DNA from: Streptomyces sp. NRRL WC-3618
GTDB lineage: Bacteria > Actinomycetota > Actinomycetes > Streptomycetales > Streptomycetaceae
Assembly: GCF_001280005.1 (NCBI RefSeq)
Contig: NZ_LGDW01000450.1
Coordinates: 1 to 49,753, forward strand
Direction: 5' to 3'
Length of the DNA stretch: 49,753 bases
Below are positions 1-9,000 of the stretch, piece by piece. Position 1 is the first letter of the stretch, and every line of letters starts with the position of its first letter. Under the pieces are notes generated by a model. That model worked only from the letters and a program-made list of their open reading frames with translations. It ran no database searches and was not told where the DNA came from. Position numbers and translations under genes: made by a program.

Positions 1-777
1 CCTCCCAGCCCCCCACCGCCTCCGGCGGCCAGCCGGCCGCTCCCTGCGGCGCCGGTGTCGCCACGGCACCAGAGCACGGAGGAGGAACGGCGTTCGTTCC
101 GCGTGCTGGCGGACGTCGCGTGGGAGCGGCACAGCGCGGCGGTGAACAGGGCCCTTGCCGGGATGCCGACGTTGCGCGGGGCCGCCCAGGAAGCTGCCCG
201 TGCCGATCTGATCGCCGTGCGGATGTACCTCCAGAACGGCGAAGGGCCTCTGAACCACAGGGAGTTGACACGGTCACTACGGGACGGGGATCCTCGGCTG
301 CTGTCGTACGCCGCCTGCCTGGCCTCCGGACTTGGGCGGCTGCCCTCGTACCGGGGCGCGGTGCTGCGCGGTCCCGGCGGCGCGCCGGGGCACGGGGAAC
401 TGCGGCCGGGGACGGTACTGCGGGATCCGGCGCCGTTGAGCGGGCTGCCGTTGGACCCGGCCGGGAAGGACCAGGTGGCGGGCGTGGGCTACGCGATCTG
501 GTCGATCACGGGCCGCCGGGTACGCCAACTGCTGGACTCCGGCGAGGAGATCGTCTTCACGCCCGGCACCCCGTTCAGAGTCCTCGACGTACGGACCGAG
601 GGCGCCACCCCGCTGGTCCTGCTCCGCCAGCTCCCCGACATGACCACGACGACCGGAGTGCTGGAGGACGCCGACCACACGGCTCTGGAACGACTCCAGC
701 ACGCCCTGACGGACCGCACGTCACCGACCGAGGGCGAGTGGCCCGAACGGTGCTCGGGTCCGGCCGGCGAGCACTGA
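1..777 (+). CDS. ADP-ribosyltransferase-like protein, 5'-truncated by window edge
   Basis: The frame is open from base 1. A proline/alanine-rich stretch precedes a GTG at 55, so this is probably the C-terminal part of a larger protein rather than a 240-residue gene. The visible part resembles the R-S-E class of mono-ADP-ribosyltransferases: YRGAVLRG (R motif), a GYAIWSITGR stretch where the S-T-S strand would fall, and EEIVFTPGTPFRVL, which matches the usual ExEVLFPPGTxFxV ending. The residue two before the presumed catalytic Glu reads as Gly, so the ExE pair looks degenerate and activity is uncertain. The lectin gene downstream is co-directional. Fold assignment is by motif only. Confidence 0.55.
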   Translation, partial: PPSPPPPPAASRPLPAAPVSPRHQSTEEERRSFRVLADVAWERHSAAVNRALAGMPTLRGAAQEAARADLIAVRMYLQNGEGPLNHRELTRSLRDGDPRLLSYAACLASGLGRLPSYRGAVLRGPGGAPGHGELRPGTVLRDPAPLSGLPLDPAGKDQVAGVGYAIWSITGRRVRQLLDSGEEIVFTPGTPFRVLDVRTEGATPLVLLRQLPDMTTTTGVLEDADHTALERLQHALTDRTSPTEGEWPERCSGPAGEH

Positions 778-906
778 CCCCCGGCCGGACCCGCCAACTA
801 CCCAACAACTAAACCCGAGTTGCCCCGGAGAGAATCTTCGGAACCTCCGAGGCAAAGCTGGGGACCTGATGGACGGACAACTTGTCCTGATGAGAGGAAC
901 GACTGG

Positions 907-2022
907 ATGGGCGCACGAAAAGAGGGTGACGGGACGGCACCCGGAACCGCGAACGGATTGCCGCGTGTACGGGTGGCGGTCGCCCTGTCGGCCTCCGCGG
1001 AAGCCCCTGAGGGCGCGCTGACCCCGGGCGGCCGACCCACCACTCCGGAGCAGCGGACCACGTCCGCCGCCCCGGAGTCCACAACGGCCGCCACCGCCTC
1101 CACAGCCTCGGAGCCGACCGCGGTCCCGGCCCCAGCCACCGCCGCGCAACCGGAGGCCGAGACCAAGGCCGAAGCCGAGGCCACCGGGAGCGCTGCCGCC
1201 GCGACGGGCACCCAGAGCCAGGACCCCGAGGGGGCCATGCCCGCCGCCATGGCCGCTGCGGCGGCGGGTGGGACACCGCCCGAGAGCGACACCCACACGG
1301 CCCACACCGGACGTCCGAAGAAGCCGATGCTGGCCGGGGCGGCCATCGTCGGGGCCGTCCTGATCGCCGTACCCTTCCTGCTGATGTCCGGCGGAAAGGA
1401 CGACGGGAAGAAGTCCGAAACCGTACAGAGCGTGTCCCAGCAGGACGCGTCCGACACCGTTCTGGGCGCGGACACCGCGAGCGAAACACCGGGGGACTAC
1501 TCGACCGAGCACCCCTCGGCGCCCGCGAGCCCCAAGGAGTCCAAGCCCTCGGCCCCGCCGCACAGTCCTGCCGCCGTACCCCCGAAGCCGCAGGCCAAGC
1601 CCTCGCCCAGCGCGAAGAAGCCGTCGACGGTCAACCATTCCAAGCCCCGGTCGGCGAGCAAGCCGAAGACGCCGAAGAAGGCGAACCCGCCCAAGGCTCC
1701 GGTATGGACGCAGACGTCCGTCACCGCTACCAGCACGCTGGCCGTCGGTGAGTCCTGGACCACGAACCGGATCAGGCTGACCCAGCAGGAGGACGGCAAC
1801 CTCGTGGTCTACAACGAGCACAACAAGCCGCTGTGGGCGAGCATGATGTTCGGCAAGAACCACAGGACCGTCTTCCAGGACGACGGCAACCTCGTCGTCT
1901 ACAACAGCAGCCAACCCGTATGGGCTTCCAGGACCCAGAATCACCCGGGCGCCAAGCTGCTCCTGCGGCCCGACGGCAAGGTGGTCATCGTGGACAAGGG
2001 CACCGTGATCTGGTCCACCTGA
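907..2022 (+). CDS. Membrane-anchored bulb-type (B-)lectin protein
   Basis: 371 residues. The ATG at 907 follows a GAGAGGAA ribosome-binding site; an in-frame TTG at 820 has none. Layout: an Ala/Thr/Pro/Glu-rich low-complexity N-terminus (about 1-138), one hydrophobic helix (about 140-162, LAGAAIVGAVLIAVPFLLM), a Pro/Lys/Ser-rich linker (about 165-265), then a C-terminal domain with QQEDGNLVVY, QDDGNLVVY and a degenerate LRPDGKVVIV. These are the QxDxNxVxY repeats of monocot mannose-binding (B_lectin) folds. Two repeats keep the Gln/Asp/Asn/Tyr sugar-contact pattern and the third does not. A type II membrane orientation with the lectin outside is inferred. It may bind mannose-containing glycans at the cell surface. 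Confidence 0.75.
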   Translation: MGARKEGDGTAPGTANGLPRVRVAVALSASAEAPEGALTPGGRPTTPEQRTTSAAPESTTAATASTASEPTAVPAPATAAQPEAETKAEAEATGSAAAATGTQSQDPEGAMPAAMAAAAAGGTPPESDTHTAHTGRPKKPMLAGAAIVGAVLIAVPFLLMSGGKDDGKKSETVQSVSQQDASDTVLGADTASETPGDYSTEHPSAPASPKESKPSAPPHSPAAVPPKPQAKPSPSAKKPSTVNHSKPRSASKPKTPKKANPPKAPVWTQTSVTATSTLAVGESWTTNRIRLTQQEDGNLVVYNEHNKPLWASMMFGKNHRTVFQDDGNLVVYNSSQPVWASRTQNHPGAKLLLRPDGKVVIVDKGTVIWST

Positions 2023-2057
2023 CCACCTGACCCGACACCTCACGCGACACCCACCGA

Positions 2058-2097
2058 CCGCAAGCCCTGCCCGGCACCGTCCGGACAGGGCTTGCGG
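2058..2097. terminator. Strong hairpin between convergent genes
   Basis: A perfect 12-bp inverted repeat (CCGCAAGCCCTG and its complement) with an inner CCGG/CCGG pair lies 35 bases after the lectin stop and 26 bases before the convergent GH95 stop. It probably terminates both transcripts. Confidence 0.75.
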
Positions 2098-2123
2098 CAT
2101 GGGCGGGACGACCGGCTGTCCGA

Positions 2124-4427
2124 CTACGGCAACCCCCAGGCCTCTCCCCGCTCCCCCGGAGCCACCGGTCCGATCACCAGCTCGGGCCGCTCACCCACGT
2201 ACAGGAGCACCTCTCGGCCCTCGGCCAGCTCGATCGTGAGCGTGCCGTCCTGCGCGGTGCTGGTGCGGGCCGGGGTGCCGTCGTCCAGCTCCGCCGTCAC
2301 CGGGCCGCCGGTCAGGTCGTGGCGGAGGCACAGGGGCTCGCCGGCCAGGCTGCGTATCCGGACGAAACGGGTCGTGCCGGCCGTGCGGACCGCGCTGACC
2401 AGGAACGCGCCCTGGGTGCGGAAGTCGTGGAGGGTGACGTCCGGCCAGGTGGACGGGACTGCCGGGAAGACCCGTACGACGCCGCCCCAGCTCTGGCAGA
2501 GCATGTCGTGCAGGGACTGGGAGGCCGACAGGGGGGTCTCGATGACCGGACCGGCCTCCGTGTAGTGGGTGTTGGCCCGGCACGGGTAGCGCGTCGTGGG
2601 GTCGAAGAACTTCTTCAGGTAGGTCAGTGACGTGTCGCCGCGGCCCATCATCGCGTACAGCGACGCGGCGCCCGTGTAGCTGTAGCCGCGGTGGGCGCCG
2701 GTCAGCGCGTGCCAGTGGACGACCGACTTCTCGATCAGCTCGCGCTGCTCGGGCTGGTCCCAGTTCACCAGGTACAGCGGATACACCATCAGCAGGTGGG
2801 AGTAGTGGCGGTGGGACTGCGCGTACGGGGTGTCCGCGCCGATCATGAAGCCGTTGCCGTCCACGGGGTACGGCGTCAGCCTGGCCAGGGTCTCCTGCCA
2901 GCGGGGGGCGAGCGGGTCGTCGACGCCCAGTCGTTCCGCCGCCTCCAGGAGTGCGGTGCAGCCCCAACGGATGAGCGCCAGGTCGTAGTTGGTGTCCTGC
3001 GGTGGAACCACCGGGTACTCCGGGGAGAGGGTCGACGGGAGGTGCAGCCTGCCGTCGTCGCCTGGCTGAAGGAAGTGCAGGTAGTAGTTGACCGCCCGGC
3101 GGAGCAGGGGGAAGACGGTGTCCCGCAGCAGCTTCTCGTCCATGCTGTGGCGGTAGCTCAGCCACACGTTGTGCAGGGCCCAGGTCAGATCGCCCACCTC
3201 GGCGCCGGTGCCCGGACGGCCGACGCCCCGGTTGGCGTACATGTCGGAGCTGCGGCCCACTCCGGCACTGTCCGAGCGGTAGGCGGTGGGCACGTTCGCG
3301 GTCAGTTGTTCCTGGTTCTGGCGGACGGTGGTGGCCAGCGAGTCGAGTTCCAGGTGGTTGGAGCCGTGGATGAGCCAGTACTCCAGCTGGACGTTGAGGT
3401 TCCACCAGACCGCCGGCCAGGGCGTGGGTTCCAGCCAGGGGCCGCAGGTGGCCATGGGCGGGCCGCCCGCGACACTCGCGGACGCGACCTTGTAGAGCTG
3501 GATCCAGTGGAAGCTCTGCAACCGCTCGTCGGGGAACGAGACGAAGCTCTTGGGGTAGTACGCGTGCCAGTGCCGGGTGTGCGGGGTGCGCAGGGCTGCG
3601 TACGAGGCGGCGGTTCGGCGGATTCTGCTGAGCGAGGTGTCCCCCGCCCGCGTGTCCGACGGGTGGCTGTGGGCGACGGTGAGGACGAGGGTGTCGCCCG
3701 CGTGGCGGTATGCCGTCGCGGTCTGGCCGCCGCCGGTCAGGGGCTGGAGGACCTGTTCGATGTCACCGGTGGTCCGGGTGGTCCATGGCGGGTTCGGGAC
3801 GTAGTCCGCCGGCGGGGCCTCACTGATCCTGCGGGGGCTGATCGCGTCCTCCGGGTGGAACGTCCAGTGGACCTCCTCGTCGCCGTCCGCCGTGACGCGG
3901 GCGGCGAGTACGCCGTCGTGGATGAGGGCGGCGAGGGTCAGGGTGCCCTTGTCCGTGGTGAACGTGCCGGTCAGTTCGGCGTTCCACAGGCTCAGGCGCC
4001 AGTTCACCCCGGTGATGGTGCCGACCGGGTCCAGGGTCAGGTGTCCCACGGGGAGCCGGCAGGTGCCCCAGCCGCTGCCCAACTCGGGGCGGTGGTCCTG
4101 GACTTCGCCGTGCTGAACGGTGAAGCGGACGGCGTTCGCGCCGGGTTCCCGGTAGATCATGCTGCCCAGCCGCCCGTCCCCCAGGAACGGGCCCTCGTGC
4201 CACAGCGTGGGCAGCCTGCGCCACAACAGGTCCTGTTCGCGCAGGAATCCGCTCCACGCGCTGTCCGAGTCCATGCGGTTGCGAAGCTTCCAGGGGGTGC
4301 GGGTGACAACGGCGGCGACGCCTGCCGGACCGGCGGATTCGGCCTGGGCGGCTTGGGCGGCCTGGGGCAGGGCTGCGAGTGCCGTACCGCCGAGTGCCGA
4401 GCCGAGCACTGCTCTACGAGAGGTCAT
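2124..4427 (-). CDS. GH95-like glycoside hydrolase, Tat-exported
   Basis: 767 residues. The ATG at 4427 follows GGAGG at good spacing; homology and the signal begin here. The N-terminus has a twin-arginine signal (SRRAVLGS followed by an Ala-rich hydrophobic stretch). The body fits the GH95 (alpha/alpha)6 glycosidases (1,2-alpha-L-fucosidase and alpha-L-galactosidase family). The NxNxQ stretch WNLNVQLEYW has Asn343 and Asn345. There is an STLSPEY segment with Glu470, and an HRHYSHLLMVYPL segment resembling the family's HRHxSHLxxLYP. It starts 29 bases after the polysaccharide lyase-like gene and is surely in its operon, which suggests joint attack on a fucose-, galactose- or uronate-containing polysaccharide. 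The exact substrate cannot be read from sequence. Confidence 0.75.
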   Translation of the reverse strand: MTSRRAVLGSALGGTALAALPQAAQAAQAESAGPAGVAAVVTRTPWKLRNRMDSDSAWSGFLREQDLLWRRLPTLWHEGPFLGDGRLGSMIYREPGANAVRFTVQHGEVQDHRPELGSGWGTCRLPVGHLTLDPVGTITGVNWRLSLWNAELTGTFTTDKGTLTLAALIHDGVLAARVTADGDEEVHWTFHPEDAISPRRISEAPPADYVPNPPWTTRTTGDIEQVLQPLTGGGQTATAYRHAGDTLVLTVAHSHPSDTRAGDTSLSRIRRTAASYAALRTPHTRHWHAYYPKSFVSFPDERLQSFHWIQLYKVASASVAGGPPMATCGPWLEPTPWPAVWWNLNVQLEYWLIHGSNHLELDSLATTVRQNQEQLTANVPTAYRSDSAGVGRSSDMYANRGVGRPGTGAEVGDLTWALHNVWLSYRHSMDEKLLRDTVFPLLRRAVNYYLHFLQPGDDGRLHLPSTLSPEYPVVPPQDTNYDLALIRWGCTALLEAAERLGVDDPLAPRWQETLARLTPYPVDGNGFMIGADTPYAQSHRHYSHLLMVYPLYLVNWDQPEQRELIEKSVVHWHALTGAHRGYSYTGAASLYAMMGRGDTSLTYLKKFFDPTTRYPCRANTHYTEAGPVIETPLSASQSLHDMLCQSWGGVVRVFPAVPSTWPDVTLHDFRTQGAFLVSAVRTAGTTRFVRIRSLAGEPLCLRHDLTGGPVTAELDDGTPARTSTAQDGTLTIELAEGREVLLYVGERPELVIGPVAPGERGEAWGLP

Positions 4428-4456
4428 GCGGGTGCCTCCAGGAGGGGGTGACCGGC

Positions 4457-5146
4457 TCACCGGGTCCAGTAGGTGAGGTTGCGGAAGCGGGCCTCGGCGC
4501 GTCCGGTGCCGTGGTGGTAGACGCCGTTCTTGAAGTGGCGGGTGGCGGGGCCCCGGTCCTCGGCGGTCAGCACCAACGCGTCGTCGAAGTAGACCTTGAC
4601 GCTGCCGGCCGAGGCGTCGTGCGCGAGCTTGACGTTGAACCACGTGTCGTACGCGCCGGTCTTCAGGACCGTTCGGTCGAACGCCCGTACCGTGCCGCCG
4701 TTCGCGCTGTAGGCGTTGAGCATGAAGTCCGTGGCCGGGGTGCCGGCGGGGTGGCTCACGCGGAGGATCTGCACGAAGGTCGCGCCGTTCGTACCGGGCG
4801 GAAGGTACACGTCGGCGTCCCACATGTGCCGCCCGGACGTGTACTCCTGCCTCCAGCGCATCTCCGTGCGCGGGTCGGTGGAACTGCCCTGCGACAGGGG
4901 CTCGTCGGTGTCGTACACCCACATGCGGTGGATACCGGCGCTGTTGGCGTACCGGTCGCTCAGGTCGAGGTTCCACGGCTTGTGCATGCCGTACGTGAAC
5001 GTCGTTCTCGTCCAGCCGTCCGTGGGGGACGCGGTGGGGGCCTCGGGAGAAGCGGAGGCCGTCGCCCGGGTGGTGGACCGGACGGCGCCCGAGGCGAGCA
5101 GGCCTCCGGCCGCCAGAACCGTACGCCTCGATAAAGACATGGGCAT
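4457..5146 (-). CDS. Exported jelly-roll polysaccharide lyase-like protein
   Basis: 229 residues with a twin-arginine signal (SLSRRTVLAAGG). The ATG at 5146 is better spaced from GAAAGG than the in-frame ATG at 5140. The mature part resembles alginate/glucuronan lyases of the PL7-type jelly roll: RTEMRW where PL7 has R(S/T)E(L/M)R, FVQIL where PL7 has QIH, and RHFKNGVYHH where PL7 has YFKAGVYNQ. By this alignment the catalytic His of QIH is Leu and the Tyr of YFKxG is His. It may therefore belong to a related family with other catalysts or be a binding protein. First gene of an operon with the GH95-like gene; its promoter lies at 5201-5229. Confidence 0.6.
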   Translation of the reverse strand: MPMSLSRRTVLAAGGLLASGAVRSTTRATASASPEAPTASPTDGWTRTTFTYGMHKPWNLDLSDRYANSAGIHRMWVYDTDEPLSQGSSTDPRTEMRWRQEYTSGRHMWDADVYLPPGTNGATFVQILRVSHPAGTPATDFMLNAYSANGGTVRAFDRTVLKTGAYDTWFNVKLAHDASAGSVKVYFDDALVLTAEDRGPATRHFKNGVYHHGTGRAEARFRNLTYWTR

Positions 5147-5200
5147 GCCAAATCGACCTTTCGCAGGGATCGGCGATTCATCGGACCTATCTCCCGACGG

Positions 5201-5229
5201 AGCATAGGACTAGACCAGACGGCGGTCAA
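5201..5229 (-). promoter_or_regulatory. Promoter with embedded GntR/DasR-like operator
   Basis: Read on the minus strand: TTGACC (5229-5224), a 17-bp spacer, TATGCT (5206-5201). The spacer and the first base of the -10 box carry TGGTCTAGTCCT (5217-5206), ten of twelve positions of the palindrome TGGTCTAGACCA bound by the N-acetylglucosamine regulator DasR and related GntR proteins. Binding there would block RNA polymerase. The promoter drives the lyase/GH95 operon. Confidence 0.6.
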
Positions 5230-5325
5230 CGTTCCCGTCCGGACTCCCGTCTGGATTCATGTCTGAATTCTCGCCCGGTTCAAGCCCGACCGAAGATAGA
5301 TCCGATGTACGGCGACTCCACGCCA

Positions 5326-5405
5326 CCCCTGCTCAGCCACTCCCCTGCTCAGCCACTCCCGTGCCCAGCGACTGCCCTGCCCAGTTGCTCCCTTGCCCAG
5401 CTACT
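5326..5405. repeat. Five tandem 16-bp units
   Basis: Units begin at 5326, 5342, 5358, 5374 and 5390. Units 1 and 2 are identical (CCCCTGCTCAGCCACT); units 3 to 5 drift at several positions. The array lies between the lyase promoter and the soxG stop. No function is evident; copy number would be expected to vary between strains. Confidence 0.8.
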
Positions 5406-5431
5406 CCCCGCGCTGCCGGCCCACCGCCTCG

Positions 5432-6037
5432 TTACGACTGGAACTCGGTGGCCGCGTCCAGCAGCCAGTCAGCCAGATAGCCCGCGAAGGACGAGCGGAC
5501 CAGCACCCAGAAGCCGGCCCGGGGTTCGTCCCGGGCGACCAGGACCACCTGGGTACGGCCCAGGGTCGTCTGGGCGCAGCGGCCGGCGCCGAAGGCGCGG
5601 GGATGCAGGTCCAGTGGGCAGCCGTGGGCCAGCAGGTCGCGGGCGCGGGGGCCCGTGACGAGCAGCGTGGTGCGCTGGGCGGAGACGTCGGTCACGGAGA
5701 CCGGCTCCTCCCCCGCCGCCTCCCTGATCCGGCTCTCCAGGTCCCGTTCGCTGCCGGGCGGGCCGACGAGCAGCCACTCGTCGGGGCCCAGCCACAGGGC
5801 GACCAACTTCCCCGCGCGTACGACGGTGTTGGGCGCCAGAGGCAGCGGGAGGCCGAGGGCGAGTCCGACCGCGTCCGCCGCCGCCCCCTTGGCGTCGAGG
5901 CGCACGTCGAGCTGGGCCAGGAAGGGGAGTTCGGCCAGTCGGACCGCGCCCCGGGAGGCGCGGGTGGCGGCGGCCAGGCGGCCGGTCGCGTGCGACAGGG
6001 GGGACACGGGCGACCGGGACGTGTTGGTGTCAGCCAT
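5432..6037 (-). CDS. soxG: Sarcosine oxidase gamma subunit
   Basis: 201 residues, the usual size. It is the small structural subunit of heterotetrameric sarcosine oxidase, which demethylates sarcosine to glycine with transfer of the one-carbon unit to tetrahydrofolate or release as formaldehyde plus H2O2. Family-typical segments include VALWLGPDEWLLV, VTDVSAQRTTLLVTGP and the C-terminal FWVLVRSSFAGYLADWLLDA. The ATG at 6037 overlaps the stop of soxDA by eight bases, so translation is probably coupled. Last gene of the betaine/sarcosine demethylation operon that starts at 13205. Confidence 0.92.
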   Translation of the reverse strand: MADTNTSRSPVSPLSHATGRLAAATRASRGAVRLAELPFLAQLDVRLDAKGAAADAVGLALGLPLPLAPNTVVRAGKLVALWLGPDEWLLVGPPGSERDLESRIREAAGEEPVSVTDVSAQRTTLLVTGPRARDLLAHGCPLDLHPRAFGAGRCAQTTLGRTQVVLVARDEPRAGFWVLVRSSFAGYLADWLLDAATEFQS

Positions 6038-9000
6038 CTCGGCGGGCTCCCTCGGGGTCGTAGAGGACGGGGCTCGCGACGGTCACCGGGATCAGACGGT
6101 CGCGCGCGACGGCGTACAGCCGTTCACCGACGCGTTCCCGGCCGCCCTTGATCAGGGCGAGCGCGAAGGTCCGGCCCAGGGCGGCGCTGCGGTAGCTGGA
6201 GGTGACATGGCCGAGCATCGGGACGGGCGGCGCGGGCAGTTCGCTGTCGGCGACCAGTTGAGTGCCCTCGGGGAGGAAGGTGCCGGGGTCCTCCGGGAGC
6301 AGGCCGACCAGGTGCTTGCGGTCGGGGCGGACGGCGTCGGCACGGGCGTACGACCGCTTGCCGATGAAGTCCGGCTTCTTCTTCGACACCACCCAGCTCA
6401 TACCGAGGTCCTGCGGGGTGACGGTGCCGTCGGTGTCCTGGCCGATGATCGGGTAGCCCTTCTCGGCACGCAGGACGTGCATGGTCTCCGTGCCGTACGG
6501 GGTGATGTTGTACGGGGTACCGGCCTCGTACAGCGCCTCCCAGAGGGCGCGGGCGTGCCACGGTGACACGTTGATCTCGTACGCCAGTTCGCCGGAGAAG
6601 CTGATCCGGCAGACGCGGGCCTCGATACCCGCGACCGTCGTCTCGCGCCACGCCATGAACGGGAAGTCGGCGTTGTCCACGGCCAGTTGGGGGGCCAGGG
6701 AGCCCAGTACGTCCCGCGAGCGCGGGCCGACGAGAGCCACCGTGGCCCACTGTTCGGTGACGGAGGTGCAGTGGACGCGCAGGTCCGGCCACTCGGTCTG
6801 GGACCACTCCTCCATCCAGTCCAGTACGGCGGCGGCGTTGCCCGTCGTCGTGGTGACCAGGAAGCGGTCGGGGGCTACGCGGATGACGGTGCCGTCGTCG
6901 AAGATCATGCCGTCCGGGCGGCACATCACGCCGTAGCGGATCATGCCGACCTTCAGGGTGCTCATCATGTTGGTGTAGAGCAGGTCGAGGAAGACGCCCG
7001 CGTCCGGGCCCTGTACGTCGATCTTGCCGAGGGTGGAGGCGTCCATGAAGGCCACGCTGTCGCGGGCGGCGGCGCACTCGCGCAGGACGGCCGCCTCCAT
7101 GTCCTCGCCGGGCCGGGGGTAGTACCAGGGGCGCTTCCACTGGCCGACGTTCTCGAACAGCGCGCCGTGCTCGACGTGCCAGGCGTGCAGGGCGGTCGTC
7201 CGCACCGGGTCGTGCAGCGCACCCCGGTTGCGGCCCGCGAGGGTGGCGAAGGAGACGGGCGTGTACGGCGGGCGGAACGTGGTCGTGCCGAGGGCCGAGA
7301 TGTCGACGCCGAGGAGCGCGGCGACGATGCCGCTGGCCAGCAGACCGGACGTCCTGCCCTGGTCGTTGGCGGTGCCCGCCGTCGTGTAGCGCTTCGTGTG
7401 CTCCACGGAGCGCATACCGGCGCCGGTGGCGCGGGCCAGGTCGTCCACGCTGACATCGCGTTGCAGGTCGACGAAGGAGTGGGTGTCGAAGGCGTCGGGG
7501 ATGGCGTACACGTGCATGGGCGGCGTCTGGGGCTGCGCGGCCTGGTCGGGGACGGGCAGGTGGGGTGCCTCGGGGGCGTACCCCTCCGCCGCGAGTGCGC
7601 GCGAGGCCGCGTCCACGCCCTGTGCGAGGACCGAGGGCAGATCCAGGGCGCCGGTCGCGCTGCCCGCGACCTCGACCGACTGACGGCAGGTGTCGGGGAC
7701 GAAGGTGCCGAGCGCCTGGTCGTACCGGAGCTTGCCGCCGGCCTGGCTGAACAGCTGCGCCACCGGGTTCCAGCCGCCGGAGACGAGAAGAAGGTCGGCG
7801 GCGAACTCCCGACGCCCGGCGGTTGTTCCGGCCTGGGTGAGCTCTCCCTCGTACGGGGCGACCGTCACGGCGCTCAGACGCGCGCCGCCTTCCGTGCCGA
7901 CGACCGCGTGCCCGGCCAGCACCTCGATACCGGCCGCCGTCGCCCGCTCGGCCCACTTCCCCGGGTAGGGGCGGGTGTCGACGACCGCTGCCACGTCCAC
8001 GCCCGCCGAGGCGAGGTCCAGTGCCGCCGCGTAGGCGCTGTCGTTCGTGGTGAACACGACCGCCCTGCGGCCGGGCAGGACACCGTGGCGATTGACGTAC
8101 GTACGCGCCGAGGTGGCCAGCATCACTCCGGGGCGGTCGTTGTCCGCGAAGGCCAGCGAGCGTTCGTGGGCGCCGGTGGCGAGGACCACCCGGCGGGCGC
8201 GGATGCGCCAGACGCGTTCGCGGGAGACGTTCTCGGGGGCCGCCGCGCCGAGGTGGTTGGTGCGGCGTTCGACGGCGAGGAGGTGGTTGTCGTCGTAGTA
8301 GCCGAAGACGGTGGTGCGGGGCAGGACCCGTACGTCGGGTGCGGATTCCAGGCGGCCCATGGTCTCCGCCACCCAGTCGAGGTGTTCGGCCGTGCCCAGG
8401 AGGCTGCCGCCCGGCTCCGGGCGGTCGTCGGCGAGGATGACGCGGGCGCCGGTGCGGGCGGCGGCGGCTGCGGCCGCGAGACCTGCGGGGCCCGCGCCGA
8501 CGATCAGCAGGTCGCAGTGGGCGTGTACGGCGTCGTAGCGGGCGGGGTCGGGGGTGGTGGCGAGGCGGCCCTGGCCGGGGAGGCTGGTTGCCACGAGGCC
8601 GTCGTACAGCTCCACCGTGGGGGCGGGGAGCATCGGTTCGGGGAACGGGGCCTCGATCTGGATGACGGCGTTGGGTTCTTCCACGCCGGCGGAGAAGATG
8701 CCTCGGGGGCGGCCGAGTTTGATGCTGGTGCCTGTGTGGATGATGCCGTTCGCGAGGAGGGCGGAGGCGAGGGTGTCGCCTTCGTAGCCGTGGTGTTCGG
8801 TGCCGTCGAAGGTGAACGTCAGAGTGCGGTCGCGGTTGACTCGGCCTCGGGTGGGGTGTCTGAACGGCTGGGTTTCTTTCCCCGCCCCGCCCCTTCCCGA
8901 AAGTTCTGGGGGCTCTGCCCCCAGGCCCCCGGTCGGCCCTGAAGGGGCCTCGTCCTCAAACTCCCCCAGAGGGGGGACCCCCAGACGGGCTGAGGGGGCG

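Noticed and set aside
820..906. Earlier TTG start for the lectin gene
   Set aside because: No ribosome-binding site; the ATG at 907 has a good one.
6687..8942. A 751-codon plus-strand frame opposite soxDA
   Set aside because: Gly/Arg/Val-rich antisense shadow with no ribosome-binding site or homology.
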